Part shown: piece by piece, positions 51,981 to 62,168 of the stretch | How the letters are laid out: the number at the start of each line of letters is the position of its first letter | How positions within the stretch are numbered: position 1 is the stretch's first letter | Assembly: GCA_049322755.1 (NCBI GenBank) | Contig: JBMOQX010000033.1 | Coordinates: forward strand, 1 to 64,000 | Origin: DATIUV01 sp049322755 | Lineage (GTDB): Bacteria; Pseudomonadota; Gammaproteobacteria; Burkholderiales; UBA6910 | DNA: 64,000 nucleotides | Reading direction: 5' to 3' | Translations under genes and position numbers: made by a program | The notes under the pieces: model-generated | Seen by the model: only the letters and a program-made list of their open reading frames with translations | The model's database searches: none | What the model was told of the DNA's origin: nothing

Positions 51981-52561
51981 CACGCCAGCTCGGCGGATGT
52001 CGCGGGCACGGCGCCGCAGCCGAGCATGTCGTGGCGCGCGGCTTCGCCGTCGCCCGCGTGCACGTCCACGGCACGGATGGCGTCGGTGAGCAACACGACC
52101 TCGAATCCGGCCGCGAGCGCATCGCGCACCGTTTCCTTGACGCAGTAATCGGTGGCGAGCCCGCCCACCACCACGCGCTTGACGCCGGCGCGGCGCAGGC
52201 GCTCGGCCAGGTCGGTGCCCTGGAATCCGCTGTAGGCGTCGCGGTCGGGGGTGGTGGCTTTGGAAATGACCACCGCTGCATCGGGCAGGCGGAGCCCGGG
52301 AGCAAACGCGGCGCCCGGCGTGGCCACCACACAGTGCGGGGGCCAGGGGCCGCCCCGGGCCCGGAACGAACAGTGATCGGGCGGATGCCAGTCGCGTGTG
52401 GCGAAGACCGGCAGGCCGCGGGCGGCGAACAGGGCGGCCGCGCGATTCAGCGGCTCCACCACGGCGTCGCCGCCGGGGACCGCCAGCGTGCCACCGGGGA
52501 GGAAGTCGTTCTGGACATCCACCAGGATCAGGGCATCGGAATCTCGAACGGGAATCGGCAT
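51980..52561 (-). CDS. pncA: Nicotinamidase
   Basis: Deamidates nicotinamide to nicotinate for PncB. 193 residues, cysteine hydrolase fold with the catalytic triad D15 (LVDVQNDF), K101 (ISKAT) and C140 (LATDYCVKET), and the metal ligands D57, H59, H63 (RDWHPPDH). ATG at 52561. Overlaps pncB, forming a two-gene NAD salvage operon. The upstream gap (52562-52832) is shared with the divergent ompW and carries TATAC-type promoter sequence for pncA near 52627-52632. Confidence 0.96.
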   Translation of the reverse strand: MPIPVRDSDALILVDVQNDFLPGGTLAVPGGDAVVEPLNRAAALFAARGLPVFATRDWHPPDHCSFRARGGPWPPHCVVATPGAAFAPGLRLPDAAVVISKATTPDRDAYSGFQGTDLAERLRRAGVKRVVVGGLATDYCVKETVRDALAAGFEVVLLTDAIRAVDVHAGDGEAARHDMLGCGAVPATSAELA

Positions 52562-52715
52562 GGGATGAGCCTGGGTGCGTGTCCGTGAGGGACGCCTTCG
52601 GCGCCGGGGAGAAATCGGGTAAGTCGAGTATACCGCCGTGCCGCGTCCGCTTTTAAGCCCGGGTGTGGCGTGGAAAAGACACTTGATGCGTCCGGGCAAC
52701 ATAAAACAGGCGGGT

Positions 52716-52729
52716 TTGATCTAAATCAA
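52716..52729. promoter_or_regulatory. Perfect Fnr box upstream of ompW
   Basis: TTGAT-CTAA-ATCAA matches the Fnr/Anr consensus at all ten conserved positions. It lies 104 bp before the ompW ATG, in the 271-bp gap that also serves pncA. E. coli ompW is known to be Fnr-controlled, which fits. The rest of 52562-52832 holds no gene that I can see. Confidence 0.85.
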
Positions 52730-52832
52730 ACTACGACATCAGTAGGGTCTTAGCATCTGTTACAGGAAGTTGAGCTCGGGCGCCTCGGCGCCGAAATGGT
52801 CCTTTCGTTTCCGTTCAAAGGGGAGAACAGTC

Positions 52833-53444
52833 ATGAAAAAGCGTGTCTTGGTTGCGTTGCTGGCGGCGGCGGGCTTCCTGTCCGCGACGGCCTACGCGGA
52901 GAGCCCGTGGATGCTGCGCGGTCGCATCGCCAACATCGATCCGGATACCAGCGGCGCAGTGGCGCCGGGCCTGGAGGTCGACGTCGACAACAACTGGGGC
53001 GTGGTTGGCGACGTGGTTTATTTCTTCACGCCCAACATCAGCGCCACGCTGCTGTTCACGTATCCGCAGAAGCATGACGTGTCGGTGAGCACGATCGGCG
53101 CGATCGGGGACATCAAACACCTGCCGCCGACGCTCACGCTGGACTATCACTTCAACGTGGCCGGCAACGCCCGCGTCTACGTCGGCGCCGGCGTCACCTG
53201 GCTGTACATCACCAGCGATGACCTGCGCCTGCCGAACGGCACGCCCGTGGACATCGACAAGAGCAACTTCGGCCCGGCGGTTCGCGTCGGCCTCGACTAC
53301 CCGCTGACGAAGAACTGGTACCTCAACGTCGACGTGCAGAAGAGCTGGGTCAGCACCGACGTCACCGTGCCGGCGCTCGGCATCGGCGGCGACATCGACA
53401 TCGACCCGTGGGTGTACGGCGTGGGCGTCGGGTATCGGTTCTGA
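52833..53444 (+). CDS. ompW: OmpW family outer-membrane protein
   Basis: 203 residues with a signal peptide ending near residue 22 (SATAYAES). The sequence is an eight-stranded beta barrel: SPWMLRGRIANIDP at the start, NISATLLFTYPQKHDV in the middle, and the C-terminal VYGVGVGYRF with a terminal Phe. OmpW forms a small channel with a hydrophobic gate for small molecules. ATG at 52833 is preceded by AAGGGGAGAACAG. The frame is open upstream but the SD decides the start. Confidence 0.94.
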   Translation: MKKRVLVALLAAAGFLSATAYAESPWMLRGRIANIDPDTSGAVAPGLEVDVDNNWGVVGDVVYFFTPNISATLLFTYPQKHDVSVSTIGAIGDIKHLPPTLTLDYHFNVAGNARVYVGAGVTWLYITSDDLRLPNGTPVDIDKSNFGPAVRVGLDYPLTKNWYLNVDVQKSWVSTDVTVPALGIGGDIDIDPWVYGVGVGYRF

Positions 53445-53496
53445 GCGGGGCCGGGCTTGCGCGCGCCGGACAAATATTAGAGAATGCTGATGGACA

Positions 53497-53523
53497 CCGG
53501 GGGCGCGCCGCCCCCGGGTTGTT
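53497..53523 (+). terminator. Intrinsic terminator after ompW
   Basis: CCGGGGGCG (53497-53505) pairs perfectly with CGCCCCCGG (53509-53517) around a 3-base loop, followed by a T-rich GTTGTTTTCTT. Placed about 50 bp after the ompW stop. Confidence 0.75.
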
Positions 53524-53594
53524 TTCTTGCATTCCGCGCCTGCGGCGAGCGACCATCGGCCGTACGGTCATGCTGCCATGAAAAGGCTGGAAGC

Positions 53595-56150
53595 TTGAGC
53601 ACACCGACCCCCGCGACTGCCGGTCCCGCCCGGGGAAACGCCGCCCCCTGCTACCACTGCGGGTTGCCGGTCCCCGCGGGGACCGCCTACGCTGCGCTGA
53701 TCGACGGCGCGCGACGTCCCATGTGCTGCCCGGGCTGCGAAGCGGTGGCGCAGAGCATCGTGCGCGCCGGACTCGGTGACTACTATCGTCATCGCAGCGC
53801 GCTGCCCGCATCGCCCCGGGATACCGTTCCCGAATTCCTCAAGCAGTTGGACGTCTACGACGCGCCCCGGGTGCAGGCGAGCTTCGTGCGCGCCGAGACC
53901 GCCGACGTGCGCGAAGCGTCGCTGATCCTCGAAGGCATCCGCTGCGCCGCGTGCGTCTGGCTCAACGAGCAGCACCTGGCCCGGCTCCCGGGTGTGCTGT
54001 CCGTCAACGTTAACTACACCACCCACCGCGCGCGGGTGTGCTGGGACGCGAGCCGCATCCGCCTGTCCGGGATCCTGCGCGCCATCGCCGCCATCGGCTA
54101 CATCGCGCATCCGTTCGATCCCGCGCGCCAGGAGGCGCTCCATCGCCGGGAGCGGCGGCGCGCGCTCTGGGAGCTGTTCGTCGCCGGCTTCGGCGCCATG
54201 CAGGTGATGATGTACGCGGTGCCCACCTATCTCGCCGGCGAAGGCGACATGCCCCGCGACATCGAGGCGCTGATGCGCTGGGCGGCGCTGATCCTGACGC
54301 TGCCGGTGGTGCTGTTCTCCGCCGCGCGGTTCTTCCGCGGGGCGTGGAACGATCTGCGCGGCGGGCGCGTCGGCATGGACGTGCCGGTGGCGCTGGGCGT
54401 CGCCCTCGCCTTTGGCGCCAGCGTGGTGGCCACCGTCACCGGCGAGGGGCAGGTGTATTTCGATTCCGTCGCCATGTTCGTGTTCTTCCTCCTCGGCGGG
54501 CGCTTCTTGGAACTCACCGCGCGCCAGCGCGCGGGCGACGCGACCGAGCGCTTGGCGCGGGTGTTGCCGGCGCTGGCGCGGCGGCTGCCGCGGTTTCCCG
54601 GCGCGCTGGACGAGGAGACGGTCGCGGTCGGCGAACTCGCCGTGGGCGATCACCTGCTGGTGAAGGCGGGGGAAACGATTCCCGCCGACGGCCGCATCGT
54701 CGACGGCGCGACCTCGGTGGACGAGTCGCTGCTCACGGGCGAGAGCCGCCGCATTCCCAAGGCCGCCGGCGCGCAGCTCACGGGCGGCGCGGTGAACGTC
54801 GACAGCCCGGTGGTGCTGCGGGTGGACGCGGTGGGCCAGGACACCGTGCTGGCGGGCATCGTTCGCCTGCTGGACCGGGCGCTGGCCGAGAAGCCGCGCA
54901 TCGCCGCGCTCGCGGACCGCGTCGCCGCCTGGTTCGTCGCGGCGCTGCTGGTGGTGGCCGCCGGCGTGTACCTGGCGTGGCATGCGGTGGACCCGGCGCG
55001 CGCGCTTTGGATCACGGTGGCGGTGCTGGTGGTGACCTGCCCGTGCGCTTTGTCGCTGGCGACGCCCGCAGCGCTGGCCGCGGCCACCAGCCGCCTCACC
55101 CGGCGCGGGCTGCTGGTCACCCGCGGTCACCTGCTGGAGACGCTGGCGCGCGCCACCCACGTCGTGTTCGACAAGACCGGCACGCTGACGGCCGGCCGCC
55201 CGACGCTGCGGCGGATCGAGGTGGCTGGGGCGCACTCGCCCGGCGACGCGCTCGCGCTGGCGGCAGCACTGGAAGTTTCGTCCGAGCACGCGCTGGCCGG
55301 CGCCCTGGTGCGGGCCGCCCAGGAGACGGGCATCGCGCCGCGGCGCGCCGAGGGGGCGGTGAACGCTCCCGGCCGCGGAGTCGAGGGCGTGGTGGACGGC
55401 GCGCGCCTGCGCATCGGCCGGCCGGACTTCGTCGCCGAGCTGGCCGGCGCCATGCCACCGCGGCTGGCCGGGGCGCTTTCCGCAGCCGCGGATACGGCGG
55501 TGGGACTGGGCGGGGCCAGCGGCTGGATCGCGGTGTTCGCCATCGGCGACGCGCTGCGGCCCGACGCCGCCGAAACCGTTGCGCGCCTGCGCCGCCAGGG
55601 CCTGCAGGTGGCGCTGCTCTCGGGCGACCGGCCCGAGACGGTGGCGGCGGTGGCGCGGGAGCTGGGTATCGGCGAGGCGGTGGGCGCGGCGACGCCTGAC
55701 GGCAAGCTTGCCTACGTCGAGGCCCTTCAGCGCCGGGGCGCCGTGGTGGCCATGGTGGGCGACGGCGTCAACGACGCGCCCGTGCTCGCCCGGGCACAGG
55801 TTTCGGTGGCGGTGGGTGAGGCGACCCAGGTGGCGCAGGCCAGCGCCGATGCCGTGCTGGTGTCCCCGCGGCTGGTGGAGCTGGCCGACGCCCACGCCAC
55901 GGCGCGGCGCACGCTCGCGGTGGTGCGGCAGAACTTCGGCTGGGCGGTGGCCTACAATCTGGTGGCGCTGCCGCTGGCGATCGCGGGCCACGTGACGCCG
56001 TGGATGGCGGGCATCGGCATGGCGGGAAGCTCGCTGCTGGTGGTGCTCAACGCGCTGCGCCTGTTGCGCGGCGGGGTTCCGGAGGCGGGCGGCACGGCGG
56101 CGCCGGAGACGGCCGCCTGGGGGCGGCCGGCGCTCAGCGCCGACGACTGA
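53595..56150 (+). CDS. ccoI: Copper-translocating P1B-ATPase for cbb3 oxidase assembly (CcoI/FixI)
   Basis: 851 residues. N-terminal Cys-rich region C19/C22 (CYHCGL) and CCPGC (44-48), the CcoI-type extension, then an HMA domain with GIRCAACVW (C117, C120). Transport core: CPC at 482-484, DKTGT phosphorylation site at D526 and GDGVND near 722-727, with the TGE actuator motif LLTGES. It supplies Cu to the CcoN binuclear centre. TTG at 53595 is chosen; the frame runs upstream to 53484 but the residues there cross the ompW terminator. Followed by ccoS after 9 bp. Confidence 0.94.
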   Translation: MSTPTPATAGPARGNAAPCYHCGLPVPAGTAYAALIDGARRPMCCPGCEAVAQSIVRAGLGDYYRHRSALPASPRDTVPEFLKQLDVYDAPRVQASFVRAETADVREASLILEGIRCAACVWLNEQHLARLPGVLSVNVNYTTHRARVCWDASRIRLSGILRAIAAIGYIAHPFDPARQEALHRRERRRALWELFVAGFGAMQVMMYAVPTYLAGEGDMPRDIEALMRWAALILTLPVVLFSAARFFRGAWNDLRGGRVGMDVPVALGVALAFGASVVATVTGEGQVYFDSVAMFVFFLLGGRFLELTARQRAGDATERLARVLPALARRLPRFPGALDEETVAVGELAVGDHLLVKAGETIPADGRIVDGATSVDESLLTGESRRIPKAAGAQLTGGAVNVDSPVVLRVDAVGQDTVLAGIVRLLDRALAEKPRIAALADRVAAWFVAALLVVAAGVYLAWHAVDPARALWITVAVLVVTCPCALSLATPAALAAATSRLTRRGLLVTRGHLLETLARATHVVFDKTGTLTAGRPTLRRIEVAGAHSPGDALALAAALEVSSEHALAGALVRAAQETGIAPRRAEGAVNAPGRGVEGVVDGARLRIGRPDFVAELAGAMPPRLAGALSAAADTAVGLGGASGWIAVFAIGDALRPDAAETVARLRRQGLQVALLSGDRPETVAAVARELGIGEAVGAATPDGKLAYVEALQRRGAVVAMVGDGVNDAPVLARAQVSVAVGEATQVAQASADAVLVSPRLVELADAHATARRTLAVVRQNFGWAVAYNLVALPLAIAGHVTPWMAGIGMAGSSLLVVLNALRLLRGGVPEAGGTAAPETAAWGRPALSADD

Positions 56151-56159
56151 GACACCGCC

Positions 56160-56324
56160 GTGGACATCCTTTACCTGTTGATTCCGCTGTCGATCGTGCT
56201 GGTGTTCCTGGTGGGGCTGGTGTTCTGGTGGGCGGTCAGGAGCGGCCAGTTCGACGACCTGGAAGGGCCGGCCCACCGCATCCTGATGGACGACGACCTG
56301 CCGCCGGAAGAACGCGACAGGTGA
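56160..56324 (+). CDS. ccoS: cbb3 oxidase assembly protein CcoS
   Basis: 54 residues from GTG at 56160: MDILYLLIPLSIVLVF is a single transmembrane helix followed by VFWWAVRSGQFDDLEGPAHRIL, the CcoS signature GQFDDLEGPAxRIL. CcoS helps put cofactors into CcoN. It is too short for usual ORF cut-offs. Its stop (56322-56324) lies two bases before the Fnr box of the ccoN promoter. Confidence 0.95.
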   Translation: MDILYLLIPLSIVLVFLVGLVFWWAVRSGQFDDLEGPAHRILMDDDLPPEERDR

Positions 56325-56326
56325 TT

Positions 56327-56340
56327 TTGATCTACGTCAA
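56327..56340. promoter_or_regulatory. Fnr-type box upstream of ccoN
   Basis: TTGAT-CTAC-GTCAA matches the Fnr/Anr consensus at 9 of 10 conserved positions (G for A in the right half). It lies 109 bp before the ccoN ATG. cbb3 operons are controlled by Fnr/Anr in many proteobacteria; this explains induction at low oxygen. Confidence 0.75.
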
Positions 56341-56448
56341 ATTGGGGGCGGAGGACGGCTTGTACCATCGCGCAAGCCGTCCGCGGTGCCGGCCTTGCCG
56401 GTTCGCCATGCCAGGGAAGGGTTGCCGGTTTTGAACGGGGAGAACTGA

Positions 56449-57876
56449 ATGCAAGCGCAATCGACGTACAACTACAAGGTGGTGCGCCAGTTCACGGTGA
56501 TGACCGTGGTCTGGGGGATCGTCGGCATGCTGGTGGGCGTCATCATCGCCGCTCAGCTGATCTGGCCCGATCTGACCTACGGCATTCCCTGGCTGTCCTA
56601 CGGCCGGCTGCGGCCGCTGCATACCAACGCGGTGATATTCGCGTTCGGGGGCTCCGCGCTGTTCGCCACCTCCTATTACGTGGTCCAGCGCACCTGCCAC
56701 ACGCGGCTGTTCAGCGACGGCCTGGCGGCGTTCACGTTCTGGGGCTGGAATGCGGTGATCGTGCTTGCCGCCGTCACGCTGCCCCTGGGCATCACCTCCT
56801 CCAAGGAATACGCCGAGCTGGAATGGCCGATCGACGTCCTGATCACGCTGGTCTGGGTCTCCTATGCGATCGTGTTTTTCGGCACCATCGCCAGGCGCAG
56901 GACGCCCCACATCTACGTCGCCAACTGGTTCTTCGGCGGTTTCATCCTGACCATCGCGCTGCTGCACCTGGTCAACAGCGCGGCCATGCCGGCCAGCCTC
57001 TGGAAGTCGTACTCGGCCTACAGCGGGGCGCAGGACGCGATGGTGCAGTGGTGGTACGGGCACAACGCGGTGGGCTTCTTCCTCACCGCCGGCTTCCTCG
57101 GGATGATGTACTACTTCATCCCCAAGCAGGCCGGCCGCCCGGTCTACTCCTACCGCCTCTCGGTGGTGCACTTCTGGGCGCTGATCTTCACCTACATGTG
57201 GGCCGGCCCCCACCACCTGCACTACACCGCGCTGCCGGACTGGACCCAGTCGCTGGGCATGCTGTTCTCGCTGATCCTGCTGGCGCCGTCCTGGGGCGGC
57301 ATGATCAACGGGATCATGACGCTGTCGGGAGCCTGGCATAAGCTGCGCACCGACCCGATCCTCAAGTTCCTGGTGGTGTCGCTGTCGTTCTACGGCATGT
57401 CCACCTTCGAGGGGCCGATGATGTCGGTGAAGACGGTGAATGCGCTGTCCCACTACACCGAGTGGACCATCGGCCACGTGCACTCCGGCGCGCTCGGCTG
57501 GGTGGCGATGATCTCCATCGGCTCGCTCTACTTCCTGATCCCGCGCATGGTGGGCAAGACCGAGATGTGGTCGACCCGGCTGGTGAACCTGCACTTCTGG
57601 TGGTCCACCATCGGCGTCGTGCTCTACATCGCCGCCATGTGGATCGCCGGCGTGACCCAGGGCCTGATGTGGCGCGCGGTCAACGACGACGGCACGCTCA
57701 CCTACGCGTTCGCCGAGTCGGTGAAGGCCATGTACCCGTTCTATGGCATCCGCCTGCTGGGCGGCCTGCTGTTCTTCAGCGGCATGCTGATCATGGCGTT
57801 CAACACCTGGAAGACGATGGCCGGGGCCAAGGCGGTGGACAACGTGCCGGTGCCGGCCGTTGCCGCCGCCCACTGA
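56449..57876 (+). CDS. ccoN: cbb3 cytochrome c oxidase subunit I
   Basis: Catalytic subunit of the high-affinity terminal oxidase. 475 residues, 12 helices. Heme-copper ligands: RPLHTNAVIFAFGG (low-spin heme His), HFWALIFTYMWAGPHHLHYT (CuB ligands and cross-linked-residue region near 237-260) and HWTIGHVHSG-type EWTIGHVHSGALGW (heme His). SD GGGGAGAACTGA precedes the ATG. First gene of the ccoNOQP structural operon. Confidence 0.97.
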   Translation: MQAQSTYNYKVVRQFTVMTVVWGIVGMLVGVIIAAQLIWPDLTYGIPWLSYGRLRPLHTNAVIFAFGGSALFATSYYVVQRTCHTRLFSDGLAAFTFWGWNAVIVLAAVTLPLGITSSKEYAELEWPIDVLITLVWVSYAIVFFGTIARRRTPHIYVANWFFGGFILTIALLHLVNSAAMPASLWKSYSAYSGAQDAMVQWWYGHNAVGFFLTAGFLGMMYYFIPKQAGRPVYSYRLSVVHFWALIFTYMWAGPHHLHYTALPDWTQSLGMLFSLILLAPSWGGMINGIMTLSGAWHKLRTDPILKFLVVSLSFYGMSTFEGPMMSVKTVNALSHYTEWTIGHVHSGALGWVAMISIGSLYFLIPRMVGKTEMWSTRLVNLHFWWSTIGVVLYIAAMWIAGVTQGLMWRAVNDDGTLTYAFAESVKAMYPFYGIRLLGGLLFFSGMLIMAFNTWKTMAGAKAVDNVPVPAVAAAH

Positions 57877-57889
57877 GAGGAGCGAGGCC

Positions 57890-58498
57890 ATGAAGCACGA
57901 AACAATCGAGAAGAACATCGGCCTGATGATCGCGCTCATCGTGCTGGTGGTGGCGGTGGGCGGCCTGGTGGAGATCGTGCCGCTGTTCTTCCAGAAATCC
58001 ACCACCCAGCCGGTGCCCGGGCTCAAGCCCTACACGGCGCTGCAGCTGGCGGGGCGCGACATCTACCAGCGCGAAGGCTGCTACAACTGCCACTCGCAGA
58101 TGATCCGTCCGTTCCGCGCCGAGGTGGAGCGCTACGGCCATTTCTCGGTGGCCGGCGAGTCGGTCTACGACCACCCGTTCCAGTGGGGCTCCAAGCGCAC
58201 CGGCCCGGATCTGGCGCGGGTCGGCGGCCGCTATTCCGACGAGTGGCACCGGGTGCATTTCATGAACCCCCGCGACGTGGTGCCGGAGTCCAACATGCCG
58301 GCGTATCCGTGGTTCGCCAACGCCAAAGTGAATGCCGCCGCGCTGCCCGCCCACATGAAGGCGCTGCAGCGGCTCGGCGTGCCGTACACCGACGCCGAGA
58401 TCGCCGCCGCCGCCAAGGAGGTGGAAGGCAAGACCGAGATGGATGCGATCATCGCCTACCTCCAGGTGCTGGGCACCTCGCTGCAGAGCGCGAGGTAA
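57890..58498 (+). CDS. ccoO: cbb3 oxidase monoheme cytochrome c subunit II
   Basis: 202 residues: N-terminal anchor (about 10-33) and a periplasmic heme c domain with C64-YN-C67-H68 in QREGCYNCHSQMIRP. The Met ligand is likely in PESNMPAYPW. It passes electrons from CcoP or cytochrome c to CcoN. ATG at 57890, 13 bases after the ccoN stop, with GAGAGGAG as SD. Confidence 0.97.
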   Translation: MKHETIEKNIGLMIALIVLVVAVGGLVEIVPLFFQKSTTQPVPGLKPYTALQLAGRDIYQREGCYNCHSQMIRPFRAEVERYGHFSVAGESVYDHPFQWGSKRTGPDLARVGGRYSDEWHRVHFMNPRDVVPESNMPAYPWFANAKVNAAALPAHMKALQRLGVPYTDAEIAAAAKEVEGKTEMDAIIAYLQVLGTSLQSAR

Positions 58499-58502
58499 CG
58501 CC

Positions 58503-58679
58503 ATGGACATCAACGACGCACGGGTGGTGATGACGGTGCTGGCTTTCGTCAGCTTCATGGGCATTGTCCTGTGGGCGTACAGCAGCAAGAGCAAGAAACG
58601 GTTCGACGAGGCGGCCCGGCTGCCCTTCGACGACGACGAGCGCCGCGGTCCGCACGCCGACGGCCGCGACCGGTCCTGA
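58503..58679 (+). CDS. ccoQ: cbb3 oxidase subunit IV
   Basis: 58 residues: one transmembrane helix (about 9-26, VMTVLAFVSFMGIVLWAY) and a charged tail SSKSKKRFDEAARLPFDDDE, typical of CcoQ, which stabilises CcoP in the complex. ATG at 58503, four bases after the ccoO stop. Confidence 0.93.
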   Translation: MDINDARVVMTVLAFVSFMGIVLWAYSSKSKKRFDEAARLPFDDDERRGPHADGRDRS

Positions 58680-58691
58680 GGGAGAACGAGA

Positions 58692-59594
58692 ATGGCGGAT
58701 TTCACGAGCAGTTTCTGGAGCTGGTACGTGGCGATCCTGACGCTGGTGTCCATCGTCGCCTGCGCCGTGTTCCTGCGGGCCCAGACCACGGCCAGGCTCA
58801 AGCAAGGGGAGAGCGTCGGCACCACCGGTCATACCTGGGACGAGGACCTGGCGGAATGGAACAACCCGCTGCCGGCCTGGTGGCGCAACCTGTTCTACAT
58901 CACCATCGTTTTTTCGCTGGCGTACCTGGTGCTGTATCCCGGGCTGGGGTCGTTCCAGGGCGTGCTGGGGTGGAGCTCCAAGGGGCAGCTGGAAGCGGAG
59001 CAGCAGCGCGCGGAAGCGGCTTTCGGACCCATCTTCGACAAGTACGCGAAAATGGACGTCCCGGCGGTGGCGGCGGATTCCCAGGCGCGGGAGATGGGGC
59101 AGCGGCTGTTCCTGACCTACTGTTCCCAGTGCCACGGTTCCGACGCGCGCGGCGCCAAGGGTTTTCCCAACCTGGCCAACAACGCCTGGCAGTACGGCGG
59201 CGACCCGGAGGCGATCAGGACCAGCATCGCCGCGGGGCGCCAGGGCGTCATGCCGCCGATGATCGACGCCATCGGCGGCGCCGAGGCCGCCAAGGCGGTG
59301 GCGAACTACGTGCGCAGCCTCTCCAACTTGCCCCACGACGCCAAGCTCGCGGAGCAGGGCAAGGAGAAGTTCGTGGTCTGCGCCGCCTGCCACGGCCCCG
59401 AGGCCAAGGGCAATCCGCAGATCGGCGCGCCCAACCTCACCGACGACGAGTGGCTCTACGGCAGCTCCGAGGCGGCGATCATCGAAGGCATCGCCAAGGG
59501 CCGCCATGGCGTGATGCCGGCATGGGGCGAGAAGCTTTCCCCGGCCAAGGTGCATCTGCTGACGGCCTACGTGTACGGGCTGTCGAAAAAATAG
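58692..59594 (+). CDS. ccoP: cbb3 oxidase diheme cytochrome c subunit III
   Basis: 300 residues with a CcoP-type N-terminal helix, a FixP-like loop (DEDLAEWNNPLPAWWRNLF), a second helix, and two heme c domains: C144-SQ-C147-H148 and C230-AA-C233-H234. Met ligands likely in GVMPPMID and GVMPAWGE. Start at 58692 has GGGAGAACGAGA as SD. It is the electron entry subunit. Confidence 0.96.
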   Translation: MADFTSSFWSWYVAILTLVSIVACAVFLRAQTTARLKQGESVGTTGHTWDEDLAEWNNPLPAWWRNLFYITIVFSLAYLVLYPGLGSFQGVLGWSSKGQLEAEQQRAEAAFGPIFDKYAKMDVPAVAADSQAREMGQRLFLTYCSQCHGSDARGAKGFPNLANNAWQYGGDPEAIRTSIAAGRQGVMPPMIDAIGGAEAAKAVANYVRSLSNLPHDAKLAEQGKEKFVVCAACHGPEAKGNPQIGAPNLTDDEWLYGSSEAAIIEGIAKGRHGVMPAWGEKLSPAKVHLLTAYVYGLSKK

Positions 59595-59648
59595 GCTCGG
59601 GCGGCGCGACGCGCGGCCGCGCGCGCAAGCAGCACAAGGGGAGCCAGG

Positions 59649-59687
59649 GGAGGGGAGGATCCGGCGGCAGCGGCCGGCCTCCCCTCC
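59649..59687 (+). terminator. Hairpin between ccoP and ccoG
   Basis: GGAGGGGAGG (59649-59658) pairs perfectly with CCTCCCCTCC (59678-59687); the interior CCGG/CCGG can pair too. No U tract follows, only GTTGTCTT. Likely a processing or partial terminator site that separates ccoNOQP from ccoG-fixH. Confidence 0.5.
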
Positions 59688-59730
59688 GTTGTCTTGGGCG
59701 TCGCGCCCAAAATGGAAACGGGGTGATTCG

Positions 59731-61135
<1,405 letters not shown>

Positions 61136-61164
<29 letters not shown>

Positions 61165-61720
61165 CCCGCGCATGACGCCGCGTTCGGAGACGTCGCGGCC
61201 GTGGTACCGGGAGATCTGGGTGTGGGGCCTGATCTCCGGCCCGGCGATCGTCGTCGTGGCCGGTTTCGTCACCGCCTGGCTCGCGATCCGCAGCGACGAC
61301 GGCCTGGTGGTGGACGATTACTACAAGCGCGGGCTGGCGATCCACCAGGTGCTGGAACGGGACCAGGCGGCGCTCGACCGCGGGCTCGCCGCGAAGGTGG
61401 AGCTGGCGCCGGCGGGCGGCCAGGTCGTGCTGGCGCTCTTCGCAGCCAGCGGCGCGCTGCCCGAGGCGCTCACGCTCAGCATCGTGCATCCCACGCGCGG
61501 CGGGTACGACCAGCAGGTGCGGCTTGCGCGGCTGGCCCATGGGCGCTACCAGGGCGCGATGGCGCCGATCCGCGCCGGGCGCTGGATCCTCGCGCTGGAA
61601 GGCACCGACCGCAGATGGCGCCTGACCGGGTCGGTATGGGTGCCGGAACAGGCAAGCGCGGAGCTCAAGCCCGCGCTCAAGCCCCGGTTGTCGAATAAAT
61701 CCAGGGGCAAGGACAACTGA
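61136..61720 (+). CDS. fixH: FixH family protein
   Basis: 194 residues from ATG 61136 (SD GAAGGTG); an ATG at 61172 gives a shorter N-terminus and is equally possible. One helix (about 29-52, IWVWGLISGPAIVVVAGFVTAWLAI) then the FixH signature VVDDYYKRGLAI and a periplasmic domain. FixH is thought to help copper assembly of cbb3 oxidase. The C-terminal tail LKPRLSNKSRGKDN is basic. Confidence 0.92.
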
Positions 61721-61756
61721 CCCGGCCCGATGGGCGCCACCGCAGGAGGAGACCCG

Positions 61757-62089
61757 ATGACAGAAGGCACCGGCTTAGGCCGTAGGCTCATGTGGATACT
61801 TTGGCCGGCGTTCATTGTCGGCGGGATCGCCGAGGTGATCTTCTTCACCCTGTTCGATCCCATGGAACTGCCGTTCAGCGACACCGTGCTGGCCGGCGGC
61901 CAGCAGCTGGGGGAAAACCGCATGATGGTCTACACCATCGGGTTTTTCATTTTCTGGTTTTTTGCCGCGACCTCCAGCGCGTTCACCTGCTTCCTGCAGC
62001 GCACGTCCTCGGAGATCAACCGCTGCCCGATCAACGTGCCCGGCCAGCGGCCGGAGGGCTGTCCCAAGCGCGAACCCGACGCGGGCTGA
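61757..62089 (+). CDS. Two-helix membrane protein downstream of fixH
   Basis: 110 residues from ATG 61757, with an excellent SD (CAGGAGGAGA). Two helices: about 12-32 (MWILWPAFIVGGIAEVIFFTLF) and 56-80 (MVYTIGFFIFWFFAATSSAFTCFL). It ends with NRCPINVPGQRPEGCPK, two Cys eleven residues apart in a Pro-rich tail. Unrecognised, but its place after fixH suggests a role in cbb3 or copper handling. Confidence 0.75.
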   Translation: MTEGTGLGRRLMWILWPAFIVGGIAEVIFFTLFDPMELPFSDTVLAGGQQLGENRMMVYTIGFFIFWFFAATSSAFTCFLQRTSSEINRCPINVPGQRPEGCPKREPDAG

Positions 62090-62168
62090 CCGGCGCCATG
62101 CTGCGCCCACGCTCCATCCCGCAGCCGTTTCCGGCCATGGCCGGCGCCCGGTCGGCCGGGGTGCCGAC

